From NCBI GenBank assembly GCA_003605035.1, contig QZKJ01000028.1:1-56884 (forward strand): a DNA stretch of 56,884 bases, written 5' to 3'. This document shows, in pieces, positions 1 to 9,820 of this stretch. A program made the translations under genes and the position numbers. The notes beneath the pieces were generated by a model. The model was not told the DNA's origin. It worked only from the letters and a program-made list of their open reading frames with translations, and did not search any database. How positions within the stretch are numbered: the stretch's first letter is position 1; the number at the start of each line of letters is the position of its first letter. Source of the stretch: Desulfurivibrio sp. GTDB lineage: Bacteria; Desulfobacterota; Desulfobulbia; Desulfobulbales; SURF-16.

Positions 1-37
1 TGCCTTTTCTCCTTCCCAACTGACCATCCCTTCATGC

Positions 38-58
38 GGCACCGAATGACTCGGTGCC
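38..58. other. GC-rich hairpin (8-bp arms)
   Basis: Perfect 8-bp arms GGCACCGA and TCGGTGCC flank the loop ATGAC. A similar core (CCGA, CATGAC, TCGG) recurs in the hairpin at 38868-38902, so this may be a small dispersed palindrome or a terminator. No clear T-run follows. I see no gene in bases 1-267. Confidence 0.45.
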
Positions 59-267
59 CCACTTATCTTTGCCGGCTACTGCCCGGTGAACGGATACCAG
101 TGTTCTTCTATAACAGCAGATCGGTTTTGAGACAACAACTGTTGATAGCCGCGGGTCGTGGCGCGGCAGAGTCGCGGCCCGCGCCGCTCCGCCGGTTCTG
201 CCCGGTTTCCCCAGTTTTTTCAACAGGGAAAAAGCAATGCCTGACAGCGCGGCAAGGCCGCAGAAAA

Positions 268-831
268 TTACAGCTGAAGGGTGGCTGCCGCGGGCCGCGA
301 CGAAAAAAGAGAAGGCTGCATCGCCTCATTGAACTCGGCCCGGTAGCAGGCTGTGCCGGAAACTCCCTGCATGGCTGCCTGGTCCAGCACCAGCAGCATG
401 AACGCCTCGTCCGGCACCGCCTGCCACTGGCTGCGGATGTTGCGCCGGGAGGCGGGGGTGAAGCCGAAACGGGCATAGAATTGCGGGTGGCCGAGCACGA
501 TGACAAACGGGCAGGCCCGCTGTCTGAGAAGCTGCAGGCCGCGTTCCACCAGGGCGGAGCCCGTGCCTTGGCGCTGCCGCCGGGGGAGAACGGCCATGGG
601 CGCCAGTCCCATGCCTGCAAGGCCTCGCCCGTCAGGGTCGATGACAACCGGGGTAAAGAGGATGTGGCCGATAAGCTGGCCGTCATCCTCGGCCACCAGG
701 GACAGGAAGGCGGCGCAGTTCCGGCGCAGCGCCTCAATGATCCGCGTTTCCGCGGGCTGGCCGAAGGCCTGCAGATTGATGTCGCGGATCTGGGGGATGT
801 CCTCCGTTCTTTCCTTTCTGATGGTGATCAT
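268..831 (-). CDS. GNAT family N-acetyltransferase (YhbS-like)
   Basis: A 187-aa GNAT acyltransferase, expected to move an acetyl group from acetyl-CoA to an unknown amine in the cytoplasm. The acetyl-CoA pyrophosphate-binding signature is visible as RQRQGTGSAL near residues 85-94, after the beta-strand MGLAPMAVLP. The later segment GHPQFYARFGFTPAS is typical of the YhbS-type branch. The start is supported by AAGGAG eight bases upstream of the ATG. It lies upstream of an HNH nuclease gene on the other side of a short gap, with no shared pathway evident. Family assignment is secure; the substrate is unknown. Confidence 0.85.
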   Translation of the reverse strand: MITIRKERTEDIPQIRDINLQAFGQPAETRIIEALRRNCAAFLSLVAEDDGQLIGHILFTPVVIDPDGRGLAGMGLAPMAVLPRRQRQGTGSALVERGLQLLRQRACPFVIVLGHPQFYARFGFTPASRRNIRSQWQAVPDEAFMLLVLDQAAMQGVSGTACYRAEFNEAMQPSLFSSRPAAATLQL

Positions 832-888
832 CTGGTTCGCTCCTTGGTCCGGGTATGCTTGCTGTCGGGTTGCGGGGCTTCGATCCGG

Positions 889-1272
889 TTATTTTTTATT
901 TTTCAGCAGATCCTGCAGCCCGGCAAAGGGGCTGTGGGAAGAAAATGACTGCTGTCCGTCGCCGGGTTTCAATTCGCTGTATGATGCGGCCACGGCATTT
1001 CTGCTGTGCTCATTGTCATGGCAGTAGAGACACAGCAGCTCCCAGTTGCTGCCGTCGGCCGGGTTGTTGTCGTGATTATGGTCCTTGTGGTGCACGGTGA
1101 GATCCTTCAGTTTCCTGCCGCTGAATTCCCGGCCGCAGCGCGCACAGATCCAGGGAAACAGCTTGAGCGCCCTCTCCCGGTAGGTCTTCTCCCGCTGCTC
1201 AAGGCTTCGCCTGGCCTCGGCAACCAGCTGCTCCACCTTGTCATTGCCTGTCGATGATTTTTTTTCTGTCAT
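889..1272 (-). CDS. YajD-like HNH nuclease
   Basis: A small (127-aa) HNH endonuclease domain protein. With the start at 1272, the zinc-binding pairs are C43-x2-C46 and C81-x2-C84, and the HH of the ββα-metal motif is at 61-62 in a VHHKDHNHDN context, followed by H85 and H89. This matches the YajD family of standalone HNH proteins. An alternative ATG at 1281 would leave only one base after the AAAGGAG ribosome site, so the ATG at 1272 is preferred. The lysine-rich C-terminus is not part of the domain. The cellular role of YajD proteins is not established. Confidence 0.82.
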   Translation of the reverse strand: MTEKKSSTGNDKVEQLVAEARRSLEQREKTYRERALKLFPWICARCGREFSGRKLKDLTVHHKDHNHDNNPADGSNWELLCLYCHDNEHSRNAVAASYSELKPGDGQQSFSSHSPFAGLQDLLKNKK

Positions 1273-1316
1273 ATGCCTCATGCTCCTTTGCCAGTCCCCT
1301 GTCCGCGGCCCGGCTA

Positions 1317-2123
1317 TTACTGGTTTTCCGCCACCGCCTTGAAGAAAGTATAGCAGAAAACCCCATCTGTTTCAGCGGTCCGGTAGAGGTCACGGACGCC
1401 CTGGTCAAAGGTGGCCGGCTCGAGCAGGCCTGCCGCCAGGGCTGCATCGCGCACCCCCTCGATCATGGCGGTAAAGGTTTTTCTGGTAAAGCCGTCCACC
1501 AGTCCCGGTTTGGCGGCATCGACATAGACCAGGCGCGGCGAAACCCGCACCCCGGCAAAGCCGGCCCGGCAGAGCAGCGGGTAAAGTTGTCTGCCGATCA
1601 TGGCATTGCCGCCGTTTTGCTTCTGCAGCTCCACCTGGCACTGAATGGCCTGCCGGGCCGCGGCGCTGTCCGGGTGAAAATAGGCGGAACCGTGATCGCC
1701 TTCGATCACGGTCATGGTGCCGCCCGGTCTGAGGAATTTTTTCAGGATGGTCAGGGCCTGCAGCGGGTCGGCCAGGTGCTCCAGCACGAAACAGACAAAG
1801 ACATGGTCGAATGAGTGCGGTTGAAAAGGGAGATGAAAGATGTCGCCCTGCTGGAAAGAGACATTGCTGAGCCCGGCTGCCTCGAGCCGCTGCCTTGCTG
1901 CGGCCACCGAGGCCGCGGAGATGTCAACCGAGGTGAACCTGGCCTCCGGGCTGTTGGCGGCCAGGGTGATGGTCTGGGAACCGACCCCGCAGCCGGCCTC
2001 CAGCACCCGGGCCCCGGCCGGATAAAAGGTGTCGCCGTGCAGCAGTTCCACCAGGGTGGTGGCCTGATCCTGCAGACGGATGTTTTCTCGCGGATCATAT
2101 CCGTGGACGTAAGCGTGCTTCAT
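1317..2123 (-). CDS. Class I SAM-dependent methyltransferase
   Basis: A 268-aa Rossmann-fold methyltransferase. Motif I is VLEAGCGVGSQ at about residues 40-50, followed by a motif II acidic loop (TSVDIS) and motif IV-like FVCFVLEHL. The overall pattern resembles UbiE/type-11 methyltransferases acting on small molecules. The start is supported by GGAGGAG just upstream. Substrate cannot be inferred from neighbours. Confidence 0.8.
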   Translation of the reverse strand: MKHAYVHGYDPRENIRLQDQATTLVELLHGDTFYPAGARVLEAGCGVGSQTITLAANSPEARFTSVDISAASVAAARQRLEAAGLSNVSFQQGDIFHLPFQPHSFDHVFVCFVLEHLADPLQALTILKKFLRPGGTMTVIEGDHGSAYFHPDSAAARQAIQCQVELQKQNGGNAMIGRQLYPLLCRAGFAGVRVSPRLVYVDAAKPGLVDGFTRKTFTAMIEGVRDAALAAGLLEPATFDQGVRDLYRTAETDGVFCYTFFKAVAENQ

Positions 2124-2337
2124 GGTCTCCTCCGGGGCGGACTGCCTGTTGTCGGCGGCGCCCGCCTATTCGTCTGTTTTAGTTTAGCCTGATTTCCGGG
2201 GAAATGTAAGTATCAACTCGGCTGCTTTCAACGCTGTTGTCAGGAATAGTGCGGGGAAAAAAAATTCTGCGGGTGATGTCGCGCCGCGCCGCCGATAAAA
2301 CTGGCAATCTGGTAACACATTGTGGTAGCATGGGATG

Positions 2338-2366
2338 GTGAAAAGTGAGAAGTGAGTAGTGAAAAG
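2338..2366 (+). repeat. 7-bp tandem array in the MOSC leader
   Basis: Four consecutive heptamers of the form GTGARDA (GTGAAAA, GTGAGAA, GTGAGTA, GTGAAAA) lie 40-70 bases upstream of the MOSC start. This is a third short-period array type beside the 8- and 9-bp arrays elsewhere in the window. Confidence 0.6.
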
Positions 2367-2408
2367 AAGAAGGGAGATTGACTGAAGATGCGCGCAGAGG
2401 AGGTTGTG

Positions 2409-2885
2409 ATGTCGCAAAGCGAACAGAATAAAAAATACGGCAGGGTGGTGCAGGTGTGCACCAGTCCTGCCAAAGGCACGGCAAAAAGGCCGGTGCCGCA
2501 GATCACCCTGCAGGCCGGTTTCGGCATTGAAGGGGACGCCCATGCCGGCAAATGGCATCGCCAGGTGAGTCTGCTGGCCAGGGAGTCCCATGCCGTCATG
2601 CTGGCCAAAGGGGCCAGGGTCACCTATGGCGATTTCGGGGAAAATATCGTCACCGAAGGCATCGAACTGGTCAAACTGCCGGTGGGCACCATCGTGAGGC
2701 TGGGCAGCTCGGTCATCGGCCGGGTCACCCAGATCGGCAAGAAATGTCATGCCCACTGCCAGATTTTCCATACGGTGGGGGATTGCATCATGCCCCGGGA
2801 AGGGATTTTCATGGAGATCCTGCAGGGCGGCACCCTGGCGGCAGATGATGCCATAGAGGTTGACTGTAATGAGCCGACAGGCTGA
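2409..2885 (+). CDS. MOSC domain protein
   Basis: A single-domain (158-aa) MOSC protein, related to the C-terminal domain of molybdenum cofactor sulfurase and to YiiM/YuaD; such domains handle sulfur or bind molybdenum cofactor. Visible family features are GIEGDAHAG at about 39-47, the EN(I)VTEG stretch near 78-84, and a Cys-rich signature with C113, C117 and C126 preceding MPREG. I start the gene at 2409 because AGAGGAGG lies six bases upstream; an ATG at 2388 would put that site inside the gene. It appears monocistronic, with a heptamer array in its leader. Confidence 0.85.
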   Translation: MSQSEQNKKYGRVVQVCTSPAKGTAKRPVPQITLQAGFGIEGDAHAGKWHRQVSLLARESHAVMLAKGARVTYGDFGENIVTEGIELVKLPVGTIVRLGSSVIGRVTQIGKKCHAHCQIFHTVGDCIMPREGIFMEILQGGTLAADDAIEVDCNEPTG

Positions 2886-3083
2886 ACTGCCGGGTCGGGC
2901 GATTGTCATCCCATAGCGGCCTGCCGGAAAGGACAAACCCGGCCAACGCTTTTTTATTTCATAAAAAGCAGGCAAAAAGACCGTTACCCGCCGTTTTTTT
3001 TAGGTAATATTATCAACGGAACTGCTTGCAAGCAGCAAAGGTGTTATGGTACAAGATATTTCTGCCTTTGGAGTTGAGCAAGC

Positions 3084-4139
3084 ATGACGGGCGAATCCCG
3101 TACGGTGATACTATTGAAGAGTGAAAAGCCTTCGGCTGCTGTGTCCAGAAGAAAGCGCAACAGTCTGCCCAAGAAGACCGCCAAGGAAAGATTGCAGGAA
3201 TTCTGGAATATCTTTGGCAAGGAGGATGAGGTGCTGGTCGCCATCTGCGCTGATCCCGATTCCCTGGCCAGCGCCATGGCCATCAAGCGACTGCTCCGTT
3301 ACCGGGTCAAAAACGTCACCATCGGCTATCTCAATGAGATCAGAAGGCTCGCCAACCTCACCATGCTGGATCTGCTGAAGATTCCAGCCGAACGGATGAA
3401 GGCCCTCAAGTCCGATAAATTCACCAAATACGTCATTGTCGACTCCCAGCCCTGCCACAATCCCGGATTTGAGGATATCAAGTACAGCGCGGTGATTGAC
3501 CACCATCCTGTCACCCAGGGGTTGCAGGCCGATTATGTTGACATCCGCCCCGAATACGGCGCCACTGCCTCCATGATGGTGGAATACCTGCGGGCCGCGG
3601 AGATGAAGCCTTCCGTCGCCCTGGCCACCGCCCTTTTTTATGCCATCAAGGTCGATACCCAGAATTTTGAGAAAAAGGCCCAGCTGGCCGACGCCATCTC
3701 CTTCCGCTATCTCTTTAATATCGCCAACCAGCAGCTGGTGCGGAAAATTGAGCTGAGTGAGCTGCGCAAGTCTGAGCTGAACTATTTTAAAACCGCTTTT
3801 GCCGAAATGAGAATCAGCAAGCATCGGCTGTACGCCCATGTGGGCAGGGTGCGCACACCCGATGTGCTGGTGATTATCGCCGATTTCTTCAAACGGGTGC
3901 ATGAGGTTTCCTGGGTTTTTGTCTCGGGCATCCATGGGGAAAAGCTGGTGGTCATCTTCCGCTGCGACGGCTACAAGAAAAATGCCGGCATTCTGGCGGC
4001 CAAGACCTTCGGGCAGATGGGCGCGGCCGGCGGTCACCGGGAATCAGCCCGGGCCGAGGTGCCACTGAAGAATCTGGCCAAAGCTGATCAGGATTTTACC
4101 ACAAAAACATTGCGCAGGTTGACCAGCAGGCATCTGTAG
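3084..4139 (+). CDS. DHH family phosphoesterase
   Basis: A 351-aa DHH/DHHA1 protein related to NrnA-type oligoribonuclease/pAp phosphatases. The DHHP motif sits at residues 139-142, with D120 in VIVDSQ as motif II and DPDS at 57-60 as motif I. The C-terminal DHHA1 substrate-binding motif GGHRES is near 315-320. The expected reaction is Mn-dependent hydrolysis of short RNA, pAp or a cyclic dinucleotide. The residue after the first Asp differs from the usual DxD, which may alter metal binding. The lysine/arginine-rich N-terminal 35 residues lie outside the domain. It stands alone; a 9-bp repeat array starts directly after its stop. Confidence 0.85.
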   Translation: MTGESRTVILLKSEKPSAAVSRRKRNSLPKKTAKERLQEFWNIFGKEDEVLVAICADPDSLASAMAIKRLLRYRVKNVTIGYLNEIRRLANLTMLDLLKIPAERMKALKSDKFTKYVIVDSQPCHNPGFEDIKYSAVIDHHPVTQGLQADYVDIRPEYGATASMMVEYLRAAEMKPSVALATALFYAIKVDTQNFEKKAQLADAISFRYLFNIANQQLVRKIELSELRKSELNYFKTAFAEMRISKHRLYAHVGRVRTPDVLVIIADFFKRVHEVSWVFVSGIHGEKLVVIFRCDGYKKNAGILAAKTFGQMGAAGGHRESARAEVPLKNLAKADQDFTTKTLRRLTSRHL

Positions 4140-4140
4140 T

Positions 4141-4203
4141 CTGATTGGTCTGACTGGTCCTACTTGTCTTACTTGTCCGACTAGCCTTGCTGGTCTGACT
4201 GAC
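4141..4203 (-). repeat. 9-bp tandem array, reverse orientation
   Basis: Seven 9-base units (CTGATTGGT, CTGACTGGT, CCTACTTGT and variants) begin two bases after the DHH stop codon. On the complementary strand they read ACCAGTCAG-type units, the same family as the forward array at 4278-4367 and the arrays at 49580 and 49782. Confidence 0.85.
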
Positions 4204-4225
4204 CGGATAGTTTTTCAGTAAAGCC

Positions 4226-4367
4226 TGACCAATGAGACCCGTGAGACCAGGATAATTAAAGATAATATAATGAATAGGACCAGTCAGACCAGTGAGACCA
4301 GTCAGACCAGTGAGACCAGCCAGACCAACCAGACCAGTCAGACTAACCAGACCAATGAGACGAACCG
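4226..4367 (+). repeat. 9-bp tandem array, forward orientation, read into glgC frame
   Basis: Three degenerate units (4226-4252) are followed, after an AT-rich gap, by ten units of GACCAGTCA/GACCAGTGA type from 4278 to 4367. The array is open in the glgC reading frame from an ATG at 4270 and would encode a Thr-Ser-Gln/Thr-Asn-Glu repeat. With the reverse array at 4141-4203 it forms an inverted pair able to fold into a long imperfect hairpin. Confidence 0.85.
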
Positions 4368-4368
4368 T

Positions 4369-5628
4369 ATGAAATGCAAACCAAGAACACTGGCGATGAT
4401 CCTTGCCGGAGGCAGGGTTGATGAACTCAATGTCCTGACCTTTTACCGGCCCAAATCAGCCGTGCCCTTCGGCGGATTTGCCCGCATCATAGATTTCTCC
4501 CTGAGCAACCTCATGCAGGCGGGCCTTGAGCGGGTTGCCATTCTCAGTCAGTACCGCAGTTATTCGCTGATCAATCACATCGGCATCGGCGCGGCCTGGG
4601 ATATGATCGGCAAATACCGGGGGGTCTCCATCCTGCCGCCGTCCACCGGCTACGGCAATACCTCCTGGTACAAGGGCTCGGCCGATGCCGTTTTTCAGAA
4701 TGTGGATTTCATTCAGTACCACGATCCCCAGGAGGTGCTGATCCTCTCCGGCGACCATGTCTATCACATGGATTACCAGGAGGTGATCGATTACCACCGC
4801 CAGAAGGATGCCGACCTGACCATCGCCTGTCTGCAGGTGCCCATGGAAAAGGCGCACCGCTTCGGGGTGGCGGACATCGACAACGAGGACGGTGAGCTGG
4901 GCGGCCGGGTGCTGCAGTACAAGGAAAAACCGGAGCGGCCGAAATTCAACTGGGCCTCGCTGACCGTCTTCTGCTTCAAGCCCAAGGTGCTGCTGGAGAT
5001 GCTGACCATCAATGCCCGCGAGGATGAATCCTTTGAGTTCGGCCGCAACATCATCCCGCGCATGATGTATGAGCGGCGCAAGGTGTACGGCTTCAAGTTC
5101 AAGGGCTACTGGGGCTATTCCCGCACCATTGAGGAGTATTGGCAGACCAATATGGACCTGCTGGGGCCTTCGCCCAGAATCGACATGGAAAAATGGGGGG
5201 TGCGCACCAATCTGGATCACCGCGGCATCCGCGACTGTCAGCCGTTGAAGGTGGGCAATGATGCGGTCATCCAGGACAGCCTGGTCTACAACGGCTGCAT
5301 CGTGGAGGGCTCGGTGGAACGCTCCATCCTGTTTCCCGGTGTTCATGTGAAAAAGGGGGCGGTGGTCCGCGATTCGGTGCTGTTTTTTGATAACGTGGTG
5401 GGCCGGGACGCGCGACTGGAAAAGGTGATCAGCGACGTCAATGTGACCATCGGCAACGAGGTGAGCATCGGCGCGGCCGGGCCTGCCAGGGATAAGGAGG
5501 TGACCGTGCTCGGCTGGAACAATTTCATCCCGGATAAGACGGTGATCGGCTCCGACTGCACCATTTATCCCGCCCTGGGCGCCGACAAATTTTTACGGGA
5601 AATCAAAGCCGGGGAGATTGTGCGATGA
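4369..5628 (+). CDS. glgC: ADP-glucose pyrophosphorylase-like nucleotidyltransferase (divergent paralog)
   Basis: 419 aa from the ATG at 4369; an in-frame ATG at 4270 would add 33 residues of Thr-Ser-Gln repeat. N-terminal nucleotidyltransferase fold (LAMILAGG, KSAVPFGG, SGDHVYHMDY) and C-terminal left-handed beta-helix repeats as in GlgC. The usual GxGSRL after LAGG is replaced by RVDELN, and the DVGT loop of the neighbour (WRDVGT) is GYSRT here, so substrate binding or activity may differ. Family knowledge: GlgC makes ADP-glucose for glycogen. It overlaps the next paralog by four bases, which implies coexpression and possibly a hetero-oligomer with one catalytic and one regulatory subunit (inference). 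Neither start has a convincing ribosome site. Confidence 0.8.
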   Translation: MKCKPRTLAMILAGGRVDELNVLTFYRPKSAVPFGGFARIIDFSLSNLMQAGLERVAILSQYRSYSLINHIGIGAAWDMIGKYRGVSILPPSTGYGNTSWYKGSADAVFQNVDFIQYHDPQEVLILSGDHVYHMDYQEVIDYHRQKDADLTIACLQVPMEKAHRFGVADIDNEDGELGGRVLQYKEKPERPKFNWASLTVFCFKPKVLLEMLTINAREDESFEFGRNIIPRMMYERRKVYGFKFKGYWGYSRTIEEYWQTNMDLLGPSPRIDMEKWGVRTNLDHRGIRDCQPLKVGNDAVIQDSLVYNGCIVEGSVERSILFPGVHVKKGAVVRDSVLFFDNVVGRDARLEKVISDVNVTIGNEVSIGAAGPARDKEVTVLGWNNFIPDKTVIGSDCTIYPALGADKFLREIKAGEIVR

Positions 5629-6905
5629 GAAAGGAAAACACCTTGGTGCTGATTCTGGCAGGAGGCGTGGGCAGCCGTTTGAACAACCTGGTGCAGACCA
5701 GGGCCAAACCGGCCGTGCCCTTTGGCGGCATTTACCGCATCATCGACTTCAGTCTCAGCAATGTGATGAATTCCGGGCTGACCCAGGTCGGAGTGCTGAC
5801 CCAGTACAAACCCCTGTCGCTGATGAAGCATATCGGCACCGGCGAGGCCTGGGATTTCACCGGGCGCAGCAGGGGGGTGAAGATCCTGCCGCCCCGCACC
5901 GGGGCCAAGGATTCCGACTGGTACAAGGGCACGGCGGATGCGGTGCGGCAGAACATGGATTTCATCAAGGCCCATCCCTCCAAAGAGATTCTGCTGCTCT
6001 CCGGTGATCATATCTACCGCATGGACTTTGATGACATGATCGGCTTCCACCGGCGCAAGCAGGCCGATGTCACCATCGGCATGATGGTGGTGCCGGAAAG
6101 CGAGATCCATCAGTTCGGCGCCGGCATCACCAACGAGGAGGGCCGCATTGTCGACTGGGAGGAGAAGCCCAAGGTGGCGCGCACCAACCTCGCCTCCATG
6201 GGCATCTATGTCTTTGATACCGAGTATCTGCTGCACATGCTGACGGAGAACCGCGATGAGATTGATTTCGGCATGCATCTCATCCCCAGGGCCATTGAGC
6301 AGGACAATGTCTTTGCCTACCCCTTCCACGGTTACTGGCGGGATGTGGGCACCGTGCAGGCCTACTGGGAGTCGAACATGGACATCATCCGCGAGGATTC
6401 CGGCATCTCCCCGGAGGACTGGGGCATCCGGCCCAATGTCGAGGCCGGCGTGGCGGACATCGCCGACCGGCCGCCGGCCCGTTTCGCCGCCGGTTCCAGC
6501 GTGAAAAACTCCATGATCGCGGCCGGCTGCATCATCGAGGGCGAGGTAATCAATTCCTTGCTCAGCCCCGGAGTGCGGGTGAAGGCGGGCGCCAGCGTGC
6601 GCGACTCCATCCTGTTCCACGACTGTCAGGTCGACAAGGGGGCCCTGCTTGATCTGGCCATTCTGGACAAAGGGGTGCGGGTGGGGGCCGGCGCCATCAT
6701 CGGCCACGGCGATGACAAAAGCACGCCGAACCGGAACCATGCCAAACATCTCTATACCGGGATCACCCTGGTGGGCAAGGAGGCCGAGGTGCCGGCGGGC
6801 GCGGTCATCGGCCGCAACTGCATTGTCGCGCCCCTGGCCCGGGCCGAGGATTATCCGGCTCTGGAGGTAAAGACCGGAGAGTCGGTGGGGGTTATTGACC
6901 TGTAA
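5625..6905 (+). CDS. glgC: Glucose-1-phosphate adenylyltransferase
   Basis: A 426-aa canonical GlgC: ATP plus glucose-1-phosphate gives ADP-glucose and PPi, the committed step of bacterial glycogen synthesis. The signature is intact: LAGGVGSRL near 11-19, RAKPAVPFGG near 26-35, SGDHIYRMD in the catalytic centre, WRDVGT in the sugar-binding loop, and C-terminal beta-helix repeats. The start overlaps the upstream paralog's stop as ATGA, so the two are translationally coupled. No other glg gene lies adjacent, but a CBM48 glycogen-binding protein occurs at 39.0 kb. Confidence 0.88.
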   Translation: MRKENTLVLILAGGVGSRLNNLVQTRAKPAVPFGGIYRIIDFSLSNVMNSGLTQVGVLTQYKPLSLMKHIGTGEAWDFTGRSRGVKILPPRTGAKDSDWYKGTADAVRQNMDFIKAHPSKEILLLSGDHIYRMDFDDMIGFHRRKQADVTIGMMVVPESEIHQFGAGITNEEGRIVDWEEKPKVARTNLASMGIYVFDTEYLLHMLTENRDEIDFGMHLIPRAIEQDNVFAYPFHGYWRDVGTVQAYWESNMDIIREDSGISPEDWGIRPNVEAGVADIADRPPARFAAGSSVKNSMIAAGCIIEGEVINSLLSPGVRVKAGASVRDSILFHDCQVDKGALLDLAILDKGVRVGAGAIIGHGDDKSTPNRNHAKHLYTGITLVGKEAEVPAGAVIGRNCIVAPLARAEDYPALEVKTGESVGVIDL

Positions 6906-6916
6906 CGGCGGACTGC

Positions 6917-6940
6917 AGGGGCGGTTCGCGAACCGCCCCT
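6917..6940. terminator. Perfect 24-bp palindrome between convergent glgC and trpA
   Basis: AGGGGCGGTTCG is followed immediately by its exact complement CGAACCGCCCCT. It lies between the stops of two convergent genes, so it may serve as a bidirectional transcription stop. It lacks a T-run and has the look of widespread REP-type palindromes, so a repeat element is an equally good reading. Confidence 0.55.
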
Positions 6941-6945
6941 CGGCA

Positions 6946-7705
6946 TCACCGCAACCCGGCGATAAAGGGGCCGACCGCGGCCGCGCCCTGTTCTTCCACC
7001 AGCCGGATGGTTCTGGTGCCGATGACGGCAATGTCGGCCTTGCCGGTCAGATAATCCACATCCTCCCTGCTGCTGATGCCGAAGCCCACTGCCAGTGGCA
7101 GATCGGTATTGGCCCGGCAGGTGCGCAGGTAAGCGTTAAAGCCCTCGTCAAAGTCCGTTTGTCTGCCGGTCACGCCCTTGCGGGCCGCGCAGTAGACAAA
7201 GCCGCGGCTGTAGCGGGTCAGCTCCCGCATCCGTTCGGGTGTTGAGGTCGGGGCAAAGATCAGGATCGGGGCGATATCATATTCGCTGCTCAAGGCAAAA
7301 AACTCCTCGCCCTCCTCGGGCGGCAGGTCCGGGATGATGAAACCCTTGATGCCGATCTCCTGTGCCTCCCGGAAAAACTTCTCCACCCCGAATTTGAAGA
7401 GGATGTTGTAGTAGGTCATGAAGAGGAAGGGGATCGGATGGGCCGCGGTCATCTCCCGGGCGAAATCAAGACAGGCCCGCACGGTGATGCCGTGCTCGAT
7501 CGCCTCCTGGTTGGCCTTGACAATCACCGGCCCGTCAGCCATGGGTTCGGAAAAGGGGATCTGCATCTCAATGAGGTCCACCCCGTTTGCCACCATCTGC
7601 TCGATCACCTGGCGGTTGGTTTCCAGGGAAGGGTAGCCCAGCACGATATGGGTCATGAGCAGAATTTTCCTGTCCCGATCAGCCAGAGCTGTTTTGATAT
7701 GACTG

Positions 7706-7716
<11 letters not shown>
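6946..7716 (-). CDS. trpA: Tryptophan synthase alpha subunit
   Basis: 256 aa; cleaves indole-3-glycerol phosphate to indole and glyceraldehyde-3-phosphate and channels indole to TrpB. The catalytic pair is present as E50 (DLIEMQIPF) and D61 (MADGP), and the phosphate-binding GFGISS is near the C-terminus. The open frame extends upstream to 7869, but that part is the trpB shadow; the ATG at 7716 has AAAGGAA at good spacing and matches the family N-terminus. It overlaps trpB by 11 bases. No other trp genes are in the window. Confidence 0.95.
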
Positions 7717-8944
<1,228 letters not shown>

Positions 8945-9131
8945 TGGGTGTGGCTATCCATTTAGGGTTCAGCGTTGGCAATCGGTGGTCGTAAAGCAAA
9001 GGAGGTACTATACACCCGATTGGCGAAAAAATCAGTACCCTTTTTTGGCGTGGAAACGGGGAGAGTCCGGGTTGCAGGTTGCAGAGGAGGATGGGTGGTA
9101 AGTATGTTCGCCAGGGCCATGCGTCCGGCAA

Positions 9132-9575
9132 TTATGCGGCCTGCCGAGCGTGGAGCACCTCCCAGCCGAGGCAGGCAAGTTTGATATAGATGGGAATCGG
9201 TTTGTGCCCGCCATGATAGTACACCACCGTTCGGCGGGTAATCCCAAGTGCCTTGGCCGCGGCGCTGAGCGAGAGACCGTTGCGGGTCATCCAGGCATTG
9301 AATTCGACCACGGAGAAGGCCGTGCCCGCCTGCTCTTTGCCGAGTCGATAAAGGGTATCGGCGTCGATGCCGATTTCACCATCCGCCCACTCCACCCCAT
9401 GTCCCCATTCCTCGACCACGGCGGTTGCAAAAAATTCTGGATCCCGCAGCCGTTCGTAGCCGGGTGAATCAAGGTATTCTGCTATATCAACCTTGGTCTT
9501 TTTGCCTTTGCGCCAGACTATGACCAGCAGATTCGGCGCTTCCGCCGTAACAGAAGCTATACTTTTTTGATCCAT
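9132..9575 (-). CDS. DUF2442 protein with C-terminal helix-turn-helix
   Basis: 147 aa in two parts. Residues about 18-77 match DUF2442 (LLVIVWRKGKKTKVDI opening, later IGIDADTLY). Residues about 92-125 form a helix-turn-helix (FNAWMTRNGLSLSAAAKALG, then ITRRTVVYYH). It is the second gene after a DUF4160 gene, six bases downstream; its ribosome site GGAGGT lies across the last codons and stop of that gene, so translation is likely coupled. DUF4160/DUF2442 neighbours recur in bacteria and have been suspected to act like toxin-antitoxin modules, without established activity. The HTH and the palindrome in the promoter suggest autoregulation. Confidence 0.8.
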   Translation of the reverse strand: MDQKSIASVTAEAPNLLVIVWRKGKKTKVDIAEYLDSPGYERLRDPEFFATAVVEEWGHGVEWADGEIGIDADTLYRLGKEQAGTAFSVVEFNAWMTRNGLSLSAAAKALGITRRTVVYYHGGHKPIPIYIKLACLGWEVLHARQAA

Positions 9576-9581
9576 GCCGGG

Positions 9582-9812
9582 TTACCTCCGGTTGAGTTCA
9601 TGCCATGCTGACCAAAGCCGCTCCCTGTTGATCTCCGCCCACTCACGCGCCTCGGCAATAATGATGGTGGGCGGGTTACCAATAATGACCTCAAGCGTTT
9701 CGATGGCGATGGATGCCCGTCCATCAGGCCATCGCAGGTGGAAGTGGGGGATGCCATGCTCCCGGCCAAAAACTTCAATCTTCCAGTTGCGATTATGATG
9801 GAGACGGGTCAT
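9582..9812 (-). CDS. DUF4160 protein
   Basis: A 76-aa protein with the DUF4160 signature: IEVFGREHGIPHFHLRW near 12-28, IETLEVIIG, and a closing EWAEINRERLWSAWHELN helix. Function unknown. The ATG at 9812 fits the family N-terminus although it has no ribosome site; the promoter's -10 box ends nine bases before it, so the message is probably leaderless or nearly so. It is the first gene of the pair with the DUF2442-HTH gene. Confidence 0.8.
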   Translation of the reverse strand: MTRLHHNRNWKIEVFGREHGIPHFHLRWPDGRASIAIETLEVIIGNPPTIIIAEAREWAEINRERLWSAWHELNRR

Positions 9813-9820
9813 ATGAAAAG

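Noticed and set aside
9007-9012. TATAGT (reverse strand) as -10 of trpBA
   Set aside because: Position is plausible but no -35 match at 16-18 bases; too weak to list.
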